Below are positions 57,481-60,000 of a stretch of 60,000 bases of DNA, in pieces. The stretch comes from Cryptomeria japonica (taxonomy: Eukaryota; Streptophyta; Pinopsida; Cupressales; Cupressaceae): contig NC_081409.1 in assembly GCF_030272615.1 (NCBI RefSeq), forward strand, positions 530,882,291 through 530,942,290, read 5' to 3'. The position numbers and the translations under genes were made by a program. Position 1 is the first letter of the stretch. Each line of letters begins with the position of its first letter. Under the pieces are notes generated by a model. The model had not been told where the DNA came from. It worked only from the letters and a program-made list of their open reading frames with translations, and made no database searches.

Positions 57481-58916
57481 TACCAGGGTGTCTTAGTTTG
57501 TTGTTGTTCTTCAATTACTATGGAATCCTCTGATGGTACTGAGGTAACTAGATCTTCATTCTATACCGATGGATTTAGTGTAGGTTCATTCGTCACAATT
57601 TCTGTTGCCGGTTCAGAGTCTATATACCTTGAAGTTCCTCTGAATTGTTCATCAATCTTTATATTTGTACTCTCAACAATTTTTTGCAAGATCTTATTAA
57701 AACATCTATATGCCTTTCTCTTAGATGAATAACCAAGAAATATTCCTTCATCACTTCTAGGATCAAATTTGCCAATATACTCATCTCTTCTAATATAACA
57801 TTTACTTCCAAAATTTTTGAAATACTTAAGAGTAGGAGTATTACCAAACCATAGTTCATGAGGGGTCTTACCGGTTTCACCTTTGATGTGAACTTTGTTG
57901 AATGTATAGACCATTGTGTCTACTGCTTCTCTCCAATACACATGTGGTAAATTTGCTTCAGATAATATACTTCTTGCTCCATCCAAGATAGTTCTATTTT
58001 TCCTTTCAACAACTCCATTCTGCTATGGTGTTCAAGGTGCTGATAGCTGTCTTCTAATTCCATTCACTTTATGGAATGTATTAAAGACCTCAGATGTGAA
58101 TTCTCCTCCTTGATCTGATCTTAAACATTTGATTTTCTTACCGGTTTCATTTTCAACCATTGCTTTGAACAGTTTGAACTTTCCAAGTGCTTCTGATTTT
58201 TTTCTGAGAAAAGTAACCCAACACATTCTAGAATAATCATCAATAATTAGCATGAAATATCTATCACCTTGTAAGCTTTTAGTTCTAGCTAGACCATATA
58301 AATCAGTGTGAATCAAATCAAGAGCATTATTGGATTTTTCTGGAATACATTTGAAACTAGCTCTAACTTGTTTTCCAAATTGACATTCCTTAGATATTGC
58401 ATTCTGAGGTTTCACAATTCTAGGTAGATCTCTAACTGCCATAGAAGTACCGATCTTTACCATGCAATCAAAATTTACATGACAGAGTCTCTTATGCCAT
58501 AACCAACTTTCATCTATATGTGCAATCAAGCATGCCTTTTCACTGTTATTCAAATCAAAGATAGTACCTCTAGTTTGATTACTAGTTGCAATTTGTAAAC
58601 CAATTCTATTCATGATTTTGCATTTTCCATTTTTAAATTGTAACTGAAATCCTTTCTCAACCAATTGACCAACACTTAAAAGATTATGCTTTAATCCTTC
58701 AACATAGTAGAGATTGTCAGTGTTATACTTACCATCAAGAGATATTGTACCCTTACCTTTGATTGAACATGCTTTGTCATCTCCAAATCTTACTAAACCT
58801 CCATTGTATTCTTGAAAGTTCAAGAATTTACCTTTGTCTCCTGTCATATGATGTGAGCATCCTGAGTCAATGATCCATTCATCCTTTACTTCAACTTTAG
58901 CTGTTAGGGTTTGTTC
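57481..58916 (-). pseudogene. protease and integrase of Copia D
   Basis: The protease active site DSGCSHHMTGDKGKF lies near 58850. The integrase zinc domain has WLWHKRLCHVNFD near 58490 but then ISKECQFGK, where the first cysteine of the usual CKEC is serine. The core has HTDLYG (first D), LRSDQGGEFTSEVF near 58110 and VVERKNRTIL near 58000. TGA at 58032 and TAG at 58023 fall in the AP-TP-QNG block just before the catalytic E. YWREAVDTMVYTFNKVH, ELWFG and SDEGIFLGYS follow; TAG at 57561 is in the linker to RT. Confidence 0.88.
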
Positions 58917-59993
58917 TACTGATTGAGCAGTAGGTGCCGGTTAATCTTCTGTTATAGCAACAAAAACCCATCCATTGTCTACTGGATCCTTATCAGAATC
59001 ATCAGTTACACCTTCATCAGCAATGCAACAAGATTTGTCTTTGTTCTTCTTAAATCTGTATCTCTGATATTCAGGATTAGGCTTGTATGTTCTTCTAGCT
59101 TCTTCTCTTATTCTAGCATGTCTATCAGGGCATCTCGAAGCCATATGACCAATCTTATTGCAGTTAAAACATTTAAAGGGTGCTTTACCTTCATACTTAC
59201 TTCTAATTTGACCTTTAGGCATTTTCTTTGCAAATAGTGCTTCAAGTTCTTCAAGCTCTTCATTCTCCTTCCTAGTTTCTTCAAGTTCTCTTGCATAAAA
59301 GGCTTTCCAATCTAATTTGTCAAATGATGGAGCAGATGATGTTGATTCTTCAAAGGCCAAATCTTTTTTTATATTAGCAACAAGACCAAATTCCTCAATT
59401 TCAAAGGCTAAAAGTTTTCCAATCAATGTATCCCTAGTTACTGATGTATTAGGCATTGTTCTCAACTCATTTATAGTAGTAACCTTCATTTTATATGCCG
59501 GTGGCAAACCTCTTAAGATTTTTGAAACAATTTCATCCTCACTCAAGGTTCCTCCATAACATTTAATACCCAAAACAATTTCATTTACTCTTTCCATAAA
59601 AGCAGAAATCCTTTCATCTTCTTCCATTTTCAAATGTTCATACTTGACTCAGAAGCTCTCAAGTTTTGCAATCTTGACTGTGGAATCTCCTTCATTCAGT
59701 GTTTCCAAATGATCCCAAATAGCTTTAGCAATAGACCTATCTGATAATCCCATGATTTGTTGATCTGATAATGCACTCAAAAGTTGTTCTCTTTCTTTGC
59801 AATCATTCTCCTCATCTTTAGCTAAGGTAGTTGGAGTGGTCTGACCAACTACAGCAGTAGTATAGCCATTCTTTGTAACTTCCCAGATGTCTTTACCAAT
59901 GCAGTTCAGATGTGTCTCCATTCTGATCTTCCATATCCCATAGTTGGTTCCATCAAGTTTAGGATTGTCCTTCTTGAAATAATTAGTAGTCAT
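58917..59993 (-). pseudogene. gag of Copia D
   Basis: The start is ATG at 59993 (MTTNYFKKDNPKLDGTNYG). UBN2/Copia Gag blocks follow: ALSDQQIMGLSDRSIAKAIW, TGA at 59649, MEEDERISAFMERVNEIV, DEIVSKILRGLPPAYKMKV, RDTLIGKLLAFEIEEFG. The zinc knuckle CFNCNKIGHMASRC near 59130-59170 is complete. A basic stretch (RRTYKPNPEYQRYRFKKNKD) and an acidic one follow, then TAA at 58941. The same arrangement is seen, more damaged, in Copia A. Particle formation and RNA binding are family knowledge. Confidence 0.9.
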
Positions 59994-60000
59994 TGGATTT

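Larger units (their letters stand above)
54428..60000 (-). mobile_element. Ty1/copia retrotransposon D, cut by the window edge after gag start
   Basis: Present on the minus strand are the 3' LTR (54428-55487), an untranslated region with polypurine tracts, and the whole pol and gag down to the gag start codon at 59993. The 5' LTR and primer site lie beyond base 60000. All coding blocks share one frame over about 4.15 kb, with seven nonsense codons and no frameshift. It belongs to the same broad Copia type as A and C but its LTR is shorter and clearly diverged. Confidence 0.93.

Noticed and set aside
50034-60000. Copia C and Copia D as one element with two LTRs
   Set aside because: Their LTRs differ in length and sequence, and each is followed by its own RNase H-RT-integrase on the same strand.
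1-60000. CRISPR arrays, bacterial operons, tRNA or rRNA genes
   Set aside because: No regular spaced repeats, no ribosome binding patterns and no tRNA-like folds were seen; the tRNA-like words found are primer binding sites.

Overview
This 60 kb window is almost entirely transposable elements from a eukaryotic nuclear genome. The organism is very probably a seed plant with a large, repeat-rich genome. A gymnosperm is my inference, because of the very long Ty3 LTRs, the deep nesting and the AT-rich old elements; nothing here identifies the species. I see no intact host gene, tRNA, rRNA or CRISPR array. All coding regions are decayed.

Layout from left to right. (1) 1-8620: the 5' part of a minus-strand Ty3/gypsy element of Tat/Ogre-like type, with its LTR (7129-8620), primer binding site, long leader, gag and protease; its pol lies beyond the left edge. 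(2) 8621-12260: a truncated LTR related to the large Ty3 element further right. (3) 12261-13459 plus 49350-49640: two halves of one decayed PIF1/Helitron-type helicase gene, split by (4), a 35.9 kb composite from 13460 to 49349. The composite is a Ty3/gypsy chromovirus-like element (about 13.2 kb without its insertions, LTRs about 4.3 kb each) with a perfect TATGT target-site duplication. Its 5' LTR was broken by Copia element A (14184-21068). Its 3' LTR was broken by a minus-strand LINE (30231-46074), and the LINE was broken by Copia element B (32843-40494, perfect TACAT duplication). (5) 49641-50033: AT-rich DNA. (6) 50034-54021: Copia C, minus strand, with its 5' part missing. (7) 54022-54427: an orphan segment with a 71-codon reading frame. 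(8) 54428-60000: Copia D, minus strand, running off the right edge at the start of gag.

The relative order of events can be read from the nesting: helicase, then chromovirus, then LINE, then Copia B; Copia A entered the chromovirus separately. Copia B and Copia D each keep one pol reading frame for over 4 kb, broken only by nonsense codons, whereas Copia A, Copia C, the LINE and both Ty3 elements also carry frameshifts or deletions. In Copia B all nonsense codons are TAG or TGA, which fits deamination of methylated CHG and CG sites.

The least explained items are a roughly 220-residue decayed coding region in the 3' part of the LINE, a small charged leader ORF in the leftmost Ty3 element, a ladder of short self-complementary units in the Copia B LTRs, and the orphan segment between Copia C and Copia D.
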